Source of the DNA: Oscillospiraceae bacterium
Lineage (GTDB): Bacteria; Bacillota; Clostridia; Oscillospirales; Ruminococcaceae
NCBI GenBank assembly: GCA_016296165.1
Contig: JAEDJV010000140.1
Coordinates: 1-6,395, forward strand
Length of the DNA: 6,395 nucleotides
Direction: 5' to 3'
Numbering within the stretch: position 1 is the first letter of the stretch; every line of letters begins with the position of its first letter. Both the position numbers and the translations under genes were made by a program. The notes below the pieces were generated by a model, which made no database searches, was not told the origin of the DNA, and worked only from the letters and a program-made list of their open reading frames with translations. This document shows, piece after piece, positions 6,193 to 6,395 of this stretch.

Positions 6193-6395
6193 TTAACCAG
6201 CTGGTTGTTGTTCATTTTCCGGAGGAGCCGGTGGATCGTTTTCCGGAGGAGCCGGCGGGTCAGTTTCCGGAGGAGCAGGTGGATCAGTTTCCGGAGGAGC
6301 TGGCGGATCAGTTTCCGGAGGAGCTGGCGGGTCAGTTTCCGAAGGAGCCGGCGGGTCGGTTTCCGGAGGGGCCGGCGGGTCAGTTTCCGGAGGAG
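6193..6395 (-). CDS. C-terminal fragment of a protein with an acidic proline-rich octapeptide repeat tail (5' end outside window)
   Basis: On the minus strand the frame is open from the right edge to a TAA at 6193-6195, giving 66 visible residues and no start. These are seven consecutive 8-residue units of the form T-D-P-P-A-P-P-E, with N replacing T in the last and one P-to-S change, followed by the end sequence NEQQPAG. The frame is supported because most base differences between units are synonymous, and because a terminator begins immediately after the stop. The segment has one net negative charge per Glu and Asp, no hydrophobic residues beyond Ala/Pro, and no LPXTG or membrane anchor, so it should be extended and disordered. 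Such tails occur on surface proteins and on some Clostridia penicillin-binding proteins. The identity of the folded part cannot be told from here. Confidence 0.85.
   Translation of the reverse strand, partial: PPETDPPAPPETDPPAPSETDPPAPPETDPPAPPETDPPAPPETDPPAPPENDPPAPPENEQQPAG
6217..6395. repeat. 24-bp tandem repeat, seven full units plus a partial eighth
   Basis: TTCCGGAGG-type units begin at 6217, 6241, 6265, 6289, 6313, 6337, 6361 and 6385, exactly 24 bp apart; the eighth is cut by the window edge. The units are far richer in GC (about 70% in a typical copy) than the rest of the window. Spacing divisible by three keeps the minus-strand gene in frame whatever the copy number. The array may continue beyond the edge. 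Confidence 0.95.

Noticed and set aside
6157..6395. Plus-strand frame MYLYRY... open to the right edge through the repeats, with a hydrophobic start resembling a signal peptide
   Set aside because: Its ATG lies inside the stem of the terminator, no ribosome site precedes it, and the repeat would encode an implausible Arg-rich product; it is the mirror of the minus-strand gene.
6217..6395. Repeated GGAGGAG as an array of ribosome binding sites, or the array as CRISPR
   Set aside because: No start codons follow the GGAGGAG copies. The units are contiguous 24-mers without unique spacers, so this is a coding tandem repeat.

Overview
The window looks like chromosomal DNA of a low-GC, Gram-positive anaerobe of the Clostridia, most likely a Ruminococcus-type gut or rumen bacterium. 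The reasons are an AT-rich background, GGAGG ribosome binding sites, sigma-A promoters with 17-nt spacers, and above all a secreted protein that joins a dockerin-like EF-hand segment to Thr-rich linkers, bacterial SH3-like repeats and a ricin-type lectin domain. The genus assignment is inferred from protein style; no rRNA or other marker is present.

Layout, left to right. (1) A secreted multidomain protein (+) runs from the left edge to 1426; its start codon lies just outside the window, because the frame is open to the edge and already reads as a signal peptide. (2) A strong bidirectional terminator (1431-1469) separates it from a convergent 78-aa charged helical protein (-, 1468-1704). (3) The 198-bp intergenic region 1705-1902 holds two divergent, near-consensus promoters. 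A perfect 18-bp palindrome covers the predicted start site of the minus-strand one. (4) An apparent two-gene operon (+) follows: an ABC-F ATPase of the YdiF type (1903-3843), then, 16 nt later, the RNA-binding transcription accessory protein Tex (3860-6031). (5) A doubtful 36-aa ORF and a second bidirectional terminator (6146-6191) close the operon. (6) From 6193 to the right edge, the minus strand carries the 3' end of another gene. It encodes a low-complexity acidic, proline-rich tail made of an 8-residue unit (DPPAPPE plus T or N), repeated every 24 bp.

How it works together: the ABC-F and Tex genes form a housekeeping expression unit, acting on the ribosome and in transcription/RNA binding. 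The left-hand protein is an extracellular, probably non-catalytic adhesin or scaffold-associated protein. The right-hand partial gene probably encodes a surface or envelope protein with a disordered tail. I see no defence system, CRISPR array, mobile element, tRNA or rRNA. The less ordinary items are the dockerin/SH3/ricin architecture, the palindromic operator-like site in front of the small gene, and the octapeptide repeat tail, which has no start codon inside the window.
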